Shown here one piece after another: positions 48,701 through 59,700 of a DNA stretch of 64,000 nucleotides. The notes beneath the pieces were generated by a model, which was not told the DNA's origin, searched no databases, and saw only the letters and a program-made list of their open reading frames with translations. The DNA comes from Adenophora triphylla var. japonica (lineage: Eukaryota > Streptophyta > Magnoliopsida > Asterales > Campanulaceae), in contig JAFEMH010002503.1 in NCBI GenBank assembly GCA_022495995.1, forward strand, positions 1 to 64,000. The letters run 5' to 3'. A program made the translations under genes and the position numbers. How positions within the stretch are numbered: position 1 is the stretch's first letter; each line of letters starts with the position of its first letter.

Positions 48701-49023
48701 GCTTCGAACTCTTAAAACTAATGTGACTCTACAAGTCCGAGGTCGACTAAGGCATCATAAAGTCAGGACGACCTTAAACTTAAGATGACTCATTTGCCCT
48801 ACTACATCTAGCTCGACACTTACATCAAAAGCATACAACATGCAATAAATAAAGTCAGCTATGATAGAAGTAAGTCTCCCAAAACGGGCTAAGACTTAGA
48901 CAAAATTAACTTACAAAAATATTTTGCCTCCCAAAAAACTGGGCTAAGGCATTCGGATAATGTTAAAGCAAAAAAAACAAAAATGTTGTTTGGGACTTGT
49001 TCATTACAAATCAACTAAACAAT
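48701..49023 (+). other. Non-coding spacer between sense pol tail and antisense gene
   Basis: Continues the 3' untranslated region, with scattered GTCGAC-type words and two related segments (TCTCCCAAAACGGGCTAAGAC at about 48870 and CCTCCCAAAAAACTGGGCTA at about 48925). No frame of note. The antisense coding region ends at 49024. Confidence 0.6.
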
Positions 49024-49149
49024 TCAAGAGTCTTGGCCGACATCAGTTTGGTCGTCAGTAGCAGCTCGATCCTCCCCATCTCCTTGTTGCTGGGGGCCTA
49101 TGGGTTTACCCGACTCTGAGTAAACCTGCTCATTTTCTTCCTCCATAGT
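49024..49149 (-). pseudogene. Antisense gene, 3' end of exon C (cut off by the nested element)
   Basis: Minus-strand continuation of exon C (57866-58600). With the chromovirus and one ggcgg copy removed, the frame runs on without break: ELEDAA then TMEEENEQVYSESG and further acidic/Gln-rich residues to a TGA at 49024-49026, about 42 codons beyond the insertion. This shows where the original reading frame ended and dates the nested insertion after that frame was laid down. Confidence 0.75.
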
Positions 49150-50115
49150 GGCGGTGTAACGACCCCAACCCTAGGCACTAATTTTAAATATCATATTATG
49201 TGCTTTAATATTTATGTTAACTTTATGTGTTCATTTGTGTCTTTAAATTCTTAAATTAAGATAAATTGGGTGAGAAGTAATTTTATAATCTTTTGAGAAT
49301 TCATTGGAAATTAAATAAAGAACCTTGGGGAATAATAAAAATAGAAAATAGATAAATATATGAGTAGGTTAAAATGGGTAGAATAAATAATTAGAGGGAA
49401 GGGTAAATTTTAATCTAATGTGAAAGCCTTTATTTATTAAAGGGGATTAGTTAGTGAAAGCCTCTAGATTTAGAAGAGGGGGGCCAATTCCCTCTTCATT
49501 CCAAATCCTTGCCAAGTGTTCCCCTCCCCATTCATCCTCCACTCTACCCCCCTTTAACCCCTCACTCTTACTCCCTTCTCCCTCCTTCATTTTTTTTACT
49601 CCATACTTCTCCTAGCAAGACATAGAAAAACTCCATGGAAGCTCTCAACCCATTTTCTTGAAGTCAAGCCATTCCTCCACCATTTTCAAGTTCAAGAGTG
49701 TTTTTGAAGTGGGATCATCTAGGGGAATCCATCAAGTTAGAAAGATCACCTTCCATTATAAAACCCTAAGGTGAGTTGTTATGATTTCCTTCTCCTACTT
49801 GTTCATAAGTTCTTTACATGTTGTTCTTGTTCTTGTGATGTTGATTTCATGCCTTGGAAACCTTAATGGAAGTTGGATGATTGAAAAATGAAACTAGTTG
49901 AAGTTAGGGTTCAAGGAAGACAATCTAAAGGGTTGAAATGGGTGGAAATTGTAGTAATAATCAATCTAGGGTTACTTGGGTTTGGGTTTACTTGTTTGGA
50001 GTGAGACTTGGTAAAGCTAAGGTTCCCTTTGGTGTTCTTGTGATAGGCATGGTATAAGGAAAGGAAGACTAGGGTCAAAATGGGTAAAAATGCGAAAATG
50101 GCTGGAGGAAGGCTT

Positions 50116-50220
50116 GGGCGGTCGCCCGTAGGGGGCTTGGGCGGCCGCCCATCACGGCGAGAATTCATATTGGCTTTAAAGTCCACTTGGCGGTCGCCCA
50201 GTGGTGGTAAGCGGTCGCCC
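50116..50220 (+). repeat. Cluster of GGGCGNNCGCCC palindromes, 5' LTR
   Basis: Four copies: GGGCGGTCGCCC at 50116, GGGCGGCCGCCC (perfect palindrome) at 50139, GGCGGTCGCCC at 50189 and GCGGTCGCCC at 50211. The last two have lost G bases compared with the other LTR. Confidence 0.9.
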
Positions 50221-50770
50221 GTGTTGGCGAATTTTGGCCCGGTTCCTGTTTATTTGAATTTTCACTAGTAACCTCCTAGTATGATCCTTAACCAAAATAA
50301 AGTTTGGAATCTAACCTTTCCGGATATGAATTAATCCTTTTAACCTAGGTTATACTTAGAACAATTGTATCACTTAATGACACCTTAATTGGGTTACTAT
50401 GGAACTACTGAAGCACGTTAAGTCGGAATCAGGAATTGTTTGGAAATCTCATTTGGCCTTATCAAATGTAACTCCGACTTGATAAATCTAACATGAATTC
50501 CTATAAAGACCTTGTAATATAGAATATTGTCCGGAAGTTGGTTATTAAGCTTGATTCGTACTTCACCAATGTAGTTCAAACTTGGGAGGTAGATCATGAA
50601 CTCTTATTGAGGTTATCCGAAGTTGTGTAATGACTACGTAGGAATTGTTTATGATATGTTGTTATATTGCTTATTCCCTTTTGTGGATTATTTAGCATGT
50701 TATTATGTTATCCCAAGTGTGGATTTATATTGCAAGTTTATGATATGTGCTGGACTTTGGTATACCGGTT

Positions 50771-51060
50771 GTTGGAGGGTTAGTTCTGGTGAATATTGCT
50801 TTAAGCAGTTCACAGGAGATGAGTTATGACAATAACTATCTCGGTTGTTAGGGGTTGTTACGGTGAATATTGCCTAGCGGTTCACGAGGAGATGAGTTAT
50901 GACAATAACTATCTCGGTTGTTCGGGGTTGTTTATGAATATTGCCTAAGCGGTTCATAAGAGATGAGCTATGACGATAACTATCTCGGTTGTATGATTTG
51001 TTTGTGAATAATGCCTAAGCGGTTCACGGGAGATGAGTTATAATCATAACTATCTCGAAT
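50771..51060 (+). repeat. ~72-bp minisatellite with internal dyad, 5' LTR
   Basis: GAGATGAGTTATGACAATAA units begin at 50816, 50889, 50960 and 51030. Each pairs GAGAT(G)AGTTAT with ATAACTATCTC to form a short stem around GACA/GACG. The same array is at 56981-57270 in the 3' LTR. Confidence 0.85.
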
Positions 51061-51655
51061 TTATGATATTGATTCTGGTGGATATGCATTCACAGAATAA
51101 GTGGAGTATTCACTTCCACAATGGTACGACTCATGATTCAGACGGGAAAAGGTAAACCAAGGTAATGAAAGGTGTTTACAGTTTTCCAATGTGTGTATGC
51201 AATTTGTTATGTGTTGCATCTTATATGGCATATTGCTGCATTCATAATAGCTTGCTGAGATTTATTCTCACCCCTCTCCCTTTACTGTTTTTAGATTCCG
51301 AGACAGATGGACCGGCCAAGTAAGGGCGGTGAGGAGTTTGGAAGTTATATTTTGGGAATTTGTCGGGGTATGATTTGGTCGGTATAGAAAGTGTATTTTG
51401 GCATAATTCTTTTAAAGGGTTTGTATTCATAAACTTTAATTCCATTTTATATTCGATATCTTTGTAACTAAAACCGTTTATTATTTTCAAGGATGGTCAA
51501 CTCTTCCTCCAATGTGGAAAGGAGTAGAGTTATTTTAAATGGTTGTGTGTATGTTTGAAAGTTAAATCAAAGTTTTAAAAGTTTAGGATCTTTGGGTTAG
51601 TTTGAGGACGCTCCAGCTCGGGACACGTGTAGGTTCCGGGTCGGGGTCCTCACAG

Positions 51656-51668
51656 TTGGTATCAAAGC
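51656..51668 (+). promoter_or_regulatory. Primer binding site of the nested element, tRNA-iMet type
   Basis: TGGTATCAAAGCT begins 1 bp after the 5' LTR and matches the plant initiator-Met primer site TGGTATCAGAGC with one difference. Confidence 0.85.
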
Positions 51669-54600
51669 TCGGTTAGAATTCTCGGGGTAGAGTCTAGCTG
51701 AGTGAGAGTGTGTGATGACTGACGTCGAGAGTATTATGCAGGAATTTGTTCAATGACAGAAAATGATATTGACCAACCAATGAATCAAGGAAAGGTGAGT
51801 TATGGAGAGATAGATTCCTCCACAATCATTTGAGGTATATTGCCTGTCTCCGGAGTTAGGGTTCATACTTTTCTAAATTCTGTTCATTTCGTTCTCTTGT
51901 GGCATTACATTTCGCTCTTATTTGCATAATTGGCCTAAAAGTTGCCTTATATGCTGGAGGTTCTATTCCTATGGGAGAGTACCTCGAATCATTCTTGGTT
52001 ATCATGGTGGTTGTGATTAGGGAGGACTGCCGCAAGAAGCGAGTCTCCTTATTTTTGTTTAATTTGTCTTCGTGTGTAATTGAGGCGGATAAATTATTAA
52101 TTGATATTATGTCATATATGCATAAATGTCTAAAGTATGGCCTAAGGAATGTGAAGGTTATTTGAATTGTGTGTTATATTTGATTTAAAAGACACTTGAA
52201 TTATCTCATGTACCGATGGTAAATAAATTGGTGAACTCTTAGTTGAGGTTAGGTGTATAGCCTAATTAAGAATGGTTTATGGTTGTATAACTTGCGTGAG
52301 TATTTATACATTGGTGTCTCGTGGTGGAGACTAGATATATGAGACTAGTATTGGAAGTGATAGTCTACATGGGATTATATGGATTATAAAATATCGCGAG
52401 TACGAGATCTTATGGAACTAATATATCTTTGCCTTATGTGCTATTAGTTGACTAAGTGGTGTTTTCCATGTGAGTTTCAAAATGGGTTTTCATCAGGTAT
52501 CATACCAGGGTATTGAGGTTTTGAGTTGCTATAAGGTACTATTTTGGTATTCGGATTTCTAGATAGAGGACACTAATTGGGATGATGGAATTGATGATTC
52601 ATCTTGGGAAATTATTGATAAAGAAGATAATTAGCTTAGCGAACCTCCGTAAGGATAAATTAGTACTATATTTAGAAAAGATGATACTTGGTGGTTATTT
52701 ATAGATTATAGAGATCTCAAATTGGTAACTGTAGGAAATAAGTATCCGTTATCACTTGTTGATGATTTGCATGACTGATTCTAGAAACTAGTAGGATACT
52801 CAATGGTTATTAGTTGAATTTCGAGTGTTACAATTACAGTAAATATTTGCTTTAAGGATATACTTAAGACAACATTTATATCTAGTATGACCGTTTTGAT
52901 TTATGGGTTGTGTATTAGTTATGGAAAGGTAAATAGAGTAAAGGCGAAGAAGTATAATAGATGTAATTATTGGTGACTTGTAGGATCAACTTCAGGAATT
53001 AGTAAAATATGTATATGGGTTGTTTTGAGAGATGATTATCATTAGTTGAGAAAATAAATGAGGATAAATCTTATTGGAAGACGGGGTACTTTAGGATGAT
53101 TACACCGTATAGGTTGACTTAGTTGCGTGACTCATATGAAGGATTGGTGTGATGCTTGGAGGACGTAGACGTTATACGGATTTTGAGTTGTTGATGGTTA
53201 TTGGGAGGTAAGCTAGTTTATACTGTTCATATTTAATTGCAATTTGGGGATGATTGATCTATGAGAGTTCCAATTATATTTTCTTATTAGGAAATCATGG
53301 TAATTGACCGGAGACTGGAGGTATGCATTACATTATTACTAAGTACAATACCAATATTAAAGGTAGGGAATAGATGACTCAAATTAAGTAAAAGTGTTGA
53401 ATATACAACTTGAGGAATTATTGAATTGAGGATGATTTACCTAGTTATAATCTTAATGATTATTTTAGTGTTATTTATCGGAGATAGTAATAGTATTGCG
53501 AGATTGTGTTTTCTTACAAGAGAATTTAATTAAGTATAAATATTATGACTGGTGGCTATATTATAAATAGAGGTCAAACAAGAATATTATGTTGGTATTG
53601 TTTAATTGTGTTTTAACAATTGAAAGTGTGTGTTGAACTTCGGTGTGAGCATTTGTACCCTTCGGGGATAATTGATTTAATAAGGTCAGTGAACCGTTTT
53701 TGTGTGCATTAAAATACGTGAGTAATTTAACTATCTACAAGCTGGTATGGGACGGTTGTAGATAATTAAATCACTCGAGTTATTTTTGGTAGCTTATCAA
53801 TCTTTTGAAAATTTCTTAAAAGTGTGAGTGGTTTAGTTAATTAAAGCTGGTATGGGACAGGTTTTAAATAAATAAACCATTCGAGTCTCATTTGATCTCA
53901 TTTTATCTATCCTTGGAATTTTGAAAGATGTTGTAAATTTTAGAAAGTCATGTTATTTTAAAGGTATAGTTCGTACAAAAGCAAGTAAAAAGGCAACCTA
54001 GTTTCCCTATATTGATTAAATATATTAAAGTTTTTGATCCGAGAAATGAATTGATAAATTGTGGGGTTATTAATGTGGAGGTCGCAGTAGACTCGGTTTT
54101 TGTTTTGGAGTTGGATCGGCTCCGTTGTGGGCGGCCAACCATTTGATTGAATATTGATGCGTCACTTGGACACAGGCATAATTAGAGCATTGAATTGTGA
54201 TATATAGTCGACTAGTATTCCGTTTATGGAAATCAGGGTCTTATTAGCATGTTTTCATTTATTATTTCATAGGCAGTTATTTAATGTTTGTATCATGAGA
54301 AATGAGGATGAGATAATTGAAATAACTCGTTTCAAGCAAGTCAAGACATAAGGGGTTGGTCATAAGGGTGAAAATGGAATATTGACGTTAGAAGGCCTAT
54401 TAAAATATTTAGAGTTCTAGATTGAACTTGAGAGTATTATCACGATGAATTTTGTGATTTGGTTACTTTGAAAGTAAAAGGAGTATGTCGTTTTGTTTAT
54501 AGGAAGTTGATGGTATTTTCTACTTATTTTATATATTTATAATGATGAGATTCATTGATCGAGTCCTTGTATATGTTAGGAGAGAGTTTGGTTGTATAAA

Positions 54601-55350
54601 ACCCCATAGTGTGAAATGGATTGGATAGTCATTCATTTTGGAAGATCCTACTGGAATGTAGGAATGCTATTGAGTTTAACTTTGTGAAAAATTGTGGAAT
54701 CATTAATTATTATTGAGGATATGCTACGGGCATGAACAATGGATGTTAGTAGTCAATAGTACGTATGGTTACCAGTGGTTGAGTGCGTATAATGGTAGTT
54801 ATCATGCTAACATTAAGATAAAACTGTATGAGGCATAGTTTGAGAAGAAAATATCGATCTCTAATTTGTTGGGGTGAGTTTGGAGAGGCAAGGCCTAAAG
54901 GTAAATTGGCGCCAAAGTTCGTTAATCCATTTGAAGCTTTAGAAAAGGTTGGTGATTTGATTTATAGACTGACTTGGGGCAGCTTATAGAGTATTTAAAG
55001 TTTTAAATGCAATATCGTAATATATTTGGTGACATAAGTTGTAATACTTTTATTTAATTGTACTTTCTTGAGGTCGTGAAAATTCGGGTTAGTAATAATT
55101 GTATGGTATTCTTGGGATATTGCGTTGTAATATCGTATTATTAATGAAATTAGAAAATGGGGAAGAATCATAGAATTGAAGAGACTAATTGGGAAGTGAA
55201 GTTCTAGAGTACTCGGGTTATGAGAATGTATAGTAGAATCTTGCCTTTGAGAAGTCTAATTGAAAATATTAAGTTAGAATGTGTGAAAGGTAACCTTTGC
55301 TATTTGAACCTTAGGGTAAGTGACAATCAAATTCGGGGCGAATTTTCTTT
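51669..55350 (+). pseudogene. Decayed pol interior of the nested chromovirus
   Basis: No frame longer than about 90 codons survives. Traces in element order: FIDYRDLKLVTVGNKYPL near 52677-52785 (RT motif around the first catalytic Asp), a KTTFISSMTV trace near 52870, KGKLAPKFVNPFEALEKV near 54898-54960 (integrase C-terminal GPF/Y region) and KMGKNHRIEETNWEVK near 55154-55201 (end of a chromodomain region). Gag and protease could not be recognised. The sequence is AT-rich with TGA/TAG/TAA throughout. Confidence 0.75.
53717..53885 (+). other. Two adjacent stem-loops with the same loop, nested element interior
   Basis: Stem 1 pairs about 53720-53740 with 53756-53775 (18 of 20 positions). Stem 2 pairs about 53826-53845 with 53862-53882 (about 16 of 19). 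Both enclose GCTGGTATGGGAC. The stems differ in sequence while the loop is kept. This may be a diverged duplicate with a dyad, or a structured RNA. Confidence 0.5.
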
Positions 55351-55363
55351 AAGGGGGAGTGAG
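55351..55363 (+). promoter_or_regulatory. Polypurine tract of the nested element
   Basis: AAGGGGGAGTGAG lies directly before the 3' LTR start, the position where plus-strand DNA synthesis is primed. Confidence 0.85.
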
Positions 55364-57865
55364 TGTAACGACCCCAACCCTAGGCACTAATTTTAAATAT
55401 CATATTATGTGCTTTAATATTTATGTTAACTTTATGTGTTCATTTATGTCTTTAAATTCTTAAATTAAGATAAATTGGGTGAGAAGTAATTTTATAATCT
55501 TTTGAGAATTCATTGGAAATTAAATAAAGAACCTTGGGGAATAATAAAAATAGAAAATAGATAAATATATGAGGAGGTTAAAATGGGTAGAATAAATAAT
55601 TAGAGGGAAGGGTAAATTTTAATCTAATGTGAAAGCCTTTATTTATTAAAGGGGATTAGTTAGTGAAAGCCTCTAGATTTAGAAGAGGGGGGCCAATTCC
55701 CTCTTCATTCCAAATCCTTGCCAAGTGTTCCCCTCCCCATTCATCCTCCACTCTACCCCCCTTTAACCCCTCACTCTTACTCCCTTCTCCCTCCTTCATT
55801 TTTTTTACTCCATACTTCTTCTAGCAAGACATAGAAAAACTCCATGGAAGCTCTCAACCCATTTTCTTGAAGCCAAGCCATTCATCCACCATTTTCAAGT
55901 TCAAGAGTGTTTTTGAAGTGGGATCATCTAGGGGAATCCATCAAGTTAGAAAGATCACCTTCCATTATAAAACCCTAAGGTGAGTTGTTATGATTTCCTT
56001 CTCCTACTTGTTCATAAGTTCTTTACATGTTGTTCTTGTTCTTGTGATGTTGATTTCATGCCTTGGAAACCTTAATGGAAGTTGGATGATTGAAAAATGA
56101 AACTAGTTGAAGTTAGGGTTCAAGGAAGACAATCTAAAGGGTTGAAATGGGTGGAAATTGTAGTAATAATCAATCTAGGGTTACTTGGGTTTGGGTTTAC
56201 TTGTTTGGAGTGAGACTTGGTAAAGCTAAGGTTCCCTTTGGTGTTCTTGTGATAGGCATGGTATAAGGAAAGGAAGACTAGGGTCAAAATGGGTAAAAAT
56301 CTGAAAATGGGCTGGAGGAAGGCTTGGGCGGTCGCCCATGGGGGCTTGGGCGGCCGCCCATCACGGCAGAATTCATATTGGCTTTAAAGTCCACTTGGGC
56401 GGTCGCCCAAGTGGTAAGGGCGGTCGCCCATGTTGGCAGATTTTGGCCCAGTTCCCTGTTTCGCTGAATTTTCACTAGTAACCTCCTAGTATGATCCTTA
56501 ACCAAAATAAAGTTTGGAATCTAACCTTTCCGGATATGAATTAATCCTTTTAACCTAGGTTATACTTAGAACAATTGTATCACTTAATGACACCTTAATT
56601 GGGTTACTATGGAACTACGGAAGCACGTTAAGTCGGAATCAGGAATTGTTTGGAAATCTTATTTGGCCTTATCAAATGTAACTCCGACTTGATAAATCTA
56701 ACATGAATTCCTATAAAGACCTTGTAATATAGAATATTGTCCGGAAGTTGGTTATTAAGCTTGATTCGTACTTCACCAATGTAGTTCAAACTTGGGAGGT
56801 AGATCATGAACTCTTATTGAGGTTATCCGAAGTTGTGTAATGACTACGTAGGAATTGTTTATGATATGTTGTTATATTGCTTATTCCCTTTTGTGGATTA
56901 TTTAGCATGTTATTATGTTATCCCAAGTGTGGATTTATATTGCAAGTTTATGATATGTGCTGGACTTTGGTATACCGGTTGTTGGAGGGTTAGTTCTGGT
57001 GAATATTGCTTTAAGCAGTTCACAGGAGATGAGTTATGACAATAACTATCTCGGTTGTTAGGGGGTTGTTCTGGTGAATATTGCCTAAGCAGTTCACAGG
57101 AGATGAGTTATGACAATAACTATCTCGGTTGTTCGGGGTTGTTTATGAATATTGCCTAAGCAGTTCATAAGAGATGAGTTATGACGATAACTATCTCAGT
57201 TGTATGATTTGTTTGTGAATAATGCCTAAGCAGTTCACAGGAGATGAGTTATAATCATAACTATCTCGAATTTATGATATTGATTCTGGTGGATATGCAT
57301 TCACAGAATAAGTGGAGTATTCACTTCCACAATGGTACGACTCATGATTCAGACGGGAAAAGGTAAACCAAGGTAATGGAAGGTGTTTACAGTTTTCCAA
57401 TGTGTGTATGCAATTTGTTATGTGTTGCATCTTATATGGCATATTGCTGCATTCATAATAGCTTGCTGAGATTTATTCTCACCCCTCTCCCTTTACTGTT
57501 TTTAGATTCCGAGACAGATGGACCGGCCAAGTAAGGGCGGTGAGGAGTTTGGAAGTTATATTTTGGGAATTTGTCGGGGTATGATTTGGTTGGTATAGAA
57601 AGTGTATTTTGGCATAATTCTTTTAAAGGGTTTGTATTCATAAACTTTAATTCCATTTTATATTCGATATCTTTGTAACTAAAACCGTTTATTATTTTCA
57701 AGGATGGTCAACTCTTCCTCCAATGTGGAAAGGAGTAGAGTTATTTTAAATGGTTGTGTGTATGTTTGAAAGTTAAATCAAAGTTTTAAAAGTTTAGGAT
57801 CTTTGGGTTAGTTTGAGGACGCTCCAGCTCGGGACACGTGTAGGTTCCGGGTCGGGGTCCTCACA
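55364..57865 (+). repeat. 3' LTR of the nested element (2502 bp)
   Basis: Partner of 49155-51654. It keeps fuller versions of the GC palindromes and minisatellite units, so it is probably closer to the ancestral LTR. Confidence 0.95.
56326..56429 (+). repeat. Cluster of GGGCGNNCGCCC palindromes, 3' LTR
   Basis: Four copies at 56326, 56348, 56397 and 56418. The third is embedded in a longer dyad (56391-56414) with 11-bp arms, CCACTTGGGCG and CGCCCAAGTGG, around GT. The second is the perfect palindrome GGGCGGCCGCCC. Confidence 0.92.
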
Positions 57866-58600
57866 GGCGGCATCCTCAAGCTCTTGTATAACCACATCAA
57901 AATTCCTATCGACAACAGAGGGAGCTTCCCACTTCTCATAACTATCTTCTTCATCTTCCTGGGCATTAAAAGCCAAGTCATTCTCAAGATAGGGAACGAG
58001 CGAGTGGCCCCGACGAGCTGCCATGTCGTACTGGGACTCAGAAAACCAACGAGCTAATTGCTCGATGGTAACTGTAGCTGTTGGATCCACCAGTGCTCGA
58101 CGAGCCATGTGCCTCTTGCCGACCTCAAGAAAGTCCTGGGCCTTGGCCACGATGGCATTGTAGTACTCATCCCCCTCCTTAAACTTATCAACTGCAGCCT
58201 CAGCAGCATCCTTGGTAGCAATAGCAACAGCAGCTTGAAGGTCTTTTTCCCACTTAACCCTTGCTCGCCGATGATCTTCATTCAGCTCGACCAAGAAGGT
58301 ATCTTTATCCTTCAAAAGCTTGTTAACTGTTGCCAGCTCAGTCTTGGCGTTCTCGAGTTCTTTCTTCTCAGCATTCTTCTCTGCCTCAACCTCCTGGAGC
58401 TTGGATTTGGCTGCCTCAAGGTCGGACAGGGCCTTAGTCTTCACTGCTTCATTGGCCTCGTACGAATTGTCCAGATCGTTGTACTTCTCCTTCATATCCG
58501 CAAGCTCTTTAGCCTTTTTGGAATAATCTCGAAGGGCTTGCCTCTCCCTCTCAATGGAGGCCCTCCAGGAGCTCTTAACTTGCTCGACCATGGTGAGATT
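57866..58600 (-). pseudogene. Antisense gene, exon C: coiled-coil domain
   Basis: Minus-strand exon opened by the 3' splice site GGAATACAG at 58601 and running in frame to the nested insertion at 57866; the original end is at 49024. From NLTMVEQVKSSWRASIERER it encodes a long charged heptad-like helix (Leu/Ala with Lys, Glu, Asp; for example LEAAKSKLQEVEAEKNAEKK), then YDMAARRGHSLVPYL and an acidic tail. This looks like a coiled coil for self-association. In this copy the frame runs into LTR sequence and stops at 57794. It is the last part of a spliced gene running opposite to the retrotransposon genes. Confidence 0.75.
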
Positions 58601-58697
58601 CTGTATTCCAGAGAAATCAAAGAAGTGTTAGCATGTAATTTCAGTTGATCGAGTAAAAGAATAAGCGACTAGAAAGAAAGAGAAAAAGGGAAGTTAC

Positions 58698-59380
58698 CTC
58701 GCAATGAGCCATCCCAGATCGAGCTGAGAATTCTTCAGGCGTTATTCCCTTATCAGCAAAGTGAGCCAGCAGACCCACATCCACAGCTCTTCTCACTATC
58801 ACCTGACCCAAGTTCATATCTGGATAGTGGCGACTCAGACAATTGACCCCTTCAAGAGGAGGGACATCACTTAACCTCCTCATCTGGTCCTCAAGGGACT
58901 CTTTGGTGGGGGGAGGAGAGACAGGAGGAGGCGTTTGACTCGAAGAAATCAACTTCCCTTTCTCAGAGCGCAGCCTCTTCCTCGAATTCAAAGGCTGGTC
59001 ATCTGCATCGACCTCCATGTTTTCATCCTCAACAATCACAACGTTTAAGGGACTAGCCCCTGCAATCTCAGCTCCAGAGGTCACAGCATCAACCTCTTGA
59101 GGTAGGTCGGAGCTTAAACTTACTCTAGCTGACCTAGTGGACTCGTCGCCTCCATCATTGGCGTCCACAGACTGGGTGCCACTCCCTAGAGGATCCTCCT
59201 CCTCAACCCCTTCCATTGGCACCATCCCAGTATTGTCCTTGGAAAGCAGGCTGGTCCTTACCGTGGCCTCCCTCTGCCTGTGAGCTCGAGCATTAGCTTT
59301 TCCATGGTCTTTCCTCGCTTTCTTCTTGTCAGAAACGCCAACAATACGACCCATGTTAGCTTCTTGTTCAGGAGTCAGAA
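58698..59380 (-). pseudogene. Antisense gene, exon B: basic then acidic/Ser-Pro-rich region
   Basis: Bounded by a 3' splice site (CTTGTTGCAG before 59380) and a 5' splice site (GCGAG|GTAACTTCC after 58698). Encodes LTPEQEANMGRIVGVSDKKK at its start, a Lys/Arg-rich patch that could serve nuclear entry, a Ser/Asp-rich linker, NSRKRLRSEKGK and then FSARSGMAHCE at the end. Joining to exon C gives HCE-NLTMVEQ in frame, and to exon A gives MLG-VLTPEQ in frame (Val codon split G|TT). The 97-bp intron is 58601-58697 and the 320-bp intron is 59381-59700. Frame-keeping at both junctions is the main evidence that the splice model is right. Function unknown. Confidence 0.7.
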
Positions 59381-59417
59381 CTGCAACAAGATTAAAGTGG
59401 AAAAGTGTTAAATCGAC

Positions 59418-59490
59418 ATACGAGCAAAAGTTCTATATACGAGCAAAGGTTCTATATACGAGCAAAAGTTCTATGTACGAGCACATTATG
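59418..59490 (+). repeat. ~21-bp tandem repeat in the antisense gene's first intron
   Basis: Four units of the TACGAGCAAAAGTTCTATA type in a row, inside intron 59381-59700; further single TACGAGC words follow. Confidence 0.8.
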
Positions 59491-59700
59491 AACGACTTGA
59501 TCATCCTACGAGCGAGTTAACAAGCTGCGAGCTAATTATGGATGAGCTGATTATTCTACATGCAGAATGCCATGTGTGAACTAGCTATATACGAACTACT
59601 GTGTCCAAATTTATAACTAACTCGCTCTAGACAAATTGATCATTCATACCAGTTATTCAATGAAGGGCAAGTAAAGAAAAGGCTGAATGAGATATCTTAC

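Larger units (their letters stand above)
49155..51654 (+). repeat. 5' LTR of the nested element (2500 bp)
   Basis: About 98% identical to 55364-57865 by eye. Differences concentrate in the GC-palindrome cluster (50116-50220) and the minisatellite (50816-51050). Contains a pyrimidine-rich block near 49480-49620 and no coding region. Confidence 0.95.
49155..57865 (+). mobile_element. Nested chromovirus-like Ty3/gypsy element, non-autonomous
   Basis: Bounded by LTRs 49155-51654 and 55364-57865 (start TGTAACGACCCC, end GGGGTCCTCACA) with target duplication ggcgg at 49150-49154 and 57866-57870. It has an initiator-Met-type primer site and a purine tract. The 3.7-kb interior retains only decayed RT, integrase and chromodomain traces with many stops, so it encodes no usable protein. 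Long ~2.5-kb LTRs, a TGT[A/C]ACGACCC start and a chromodomain after integrase suggest the Tekay/Del clade; the clade call is inference. Confidence 0.92.

Noticed and set aside
50623..50829. 68-codon frame, Cys/Tyr-rich, present identically at 50623 and 56833
   Set aside because: It lies inside the two LTR copies, so identity reflects LTR duplication, and no domain is recognisable.
57453..57701. 82-codon minus-strand frame repeated at 51242 and 57453
   Set aside because: LTR sequence in duplicate; no protein family recognised.
58058..58648. Plus-strand frame of 196 codons, Leu-rich
   Set aside because: It is the complement of the antisense exon C coiled coil; the Leu/Ser-rich composition is a shadow of Lys/Glu codons on the other strand.
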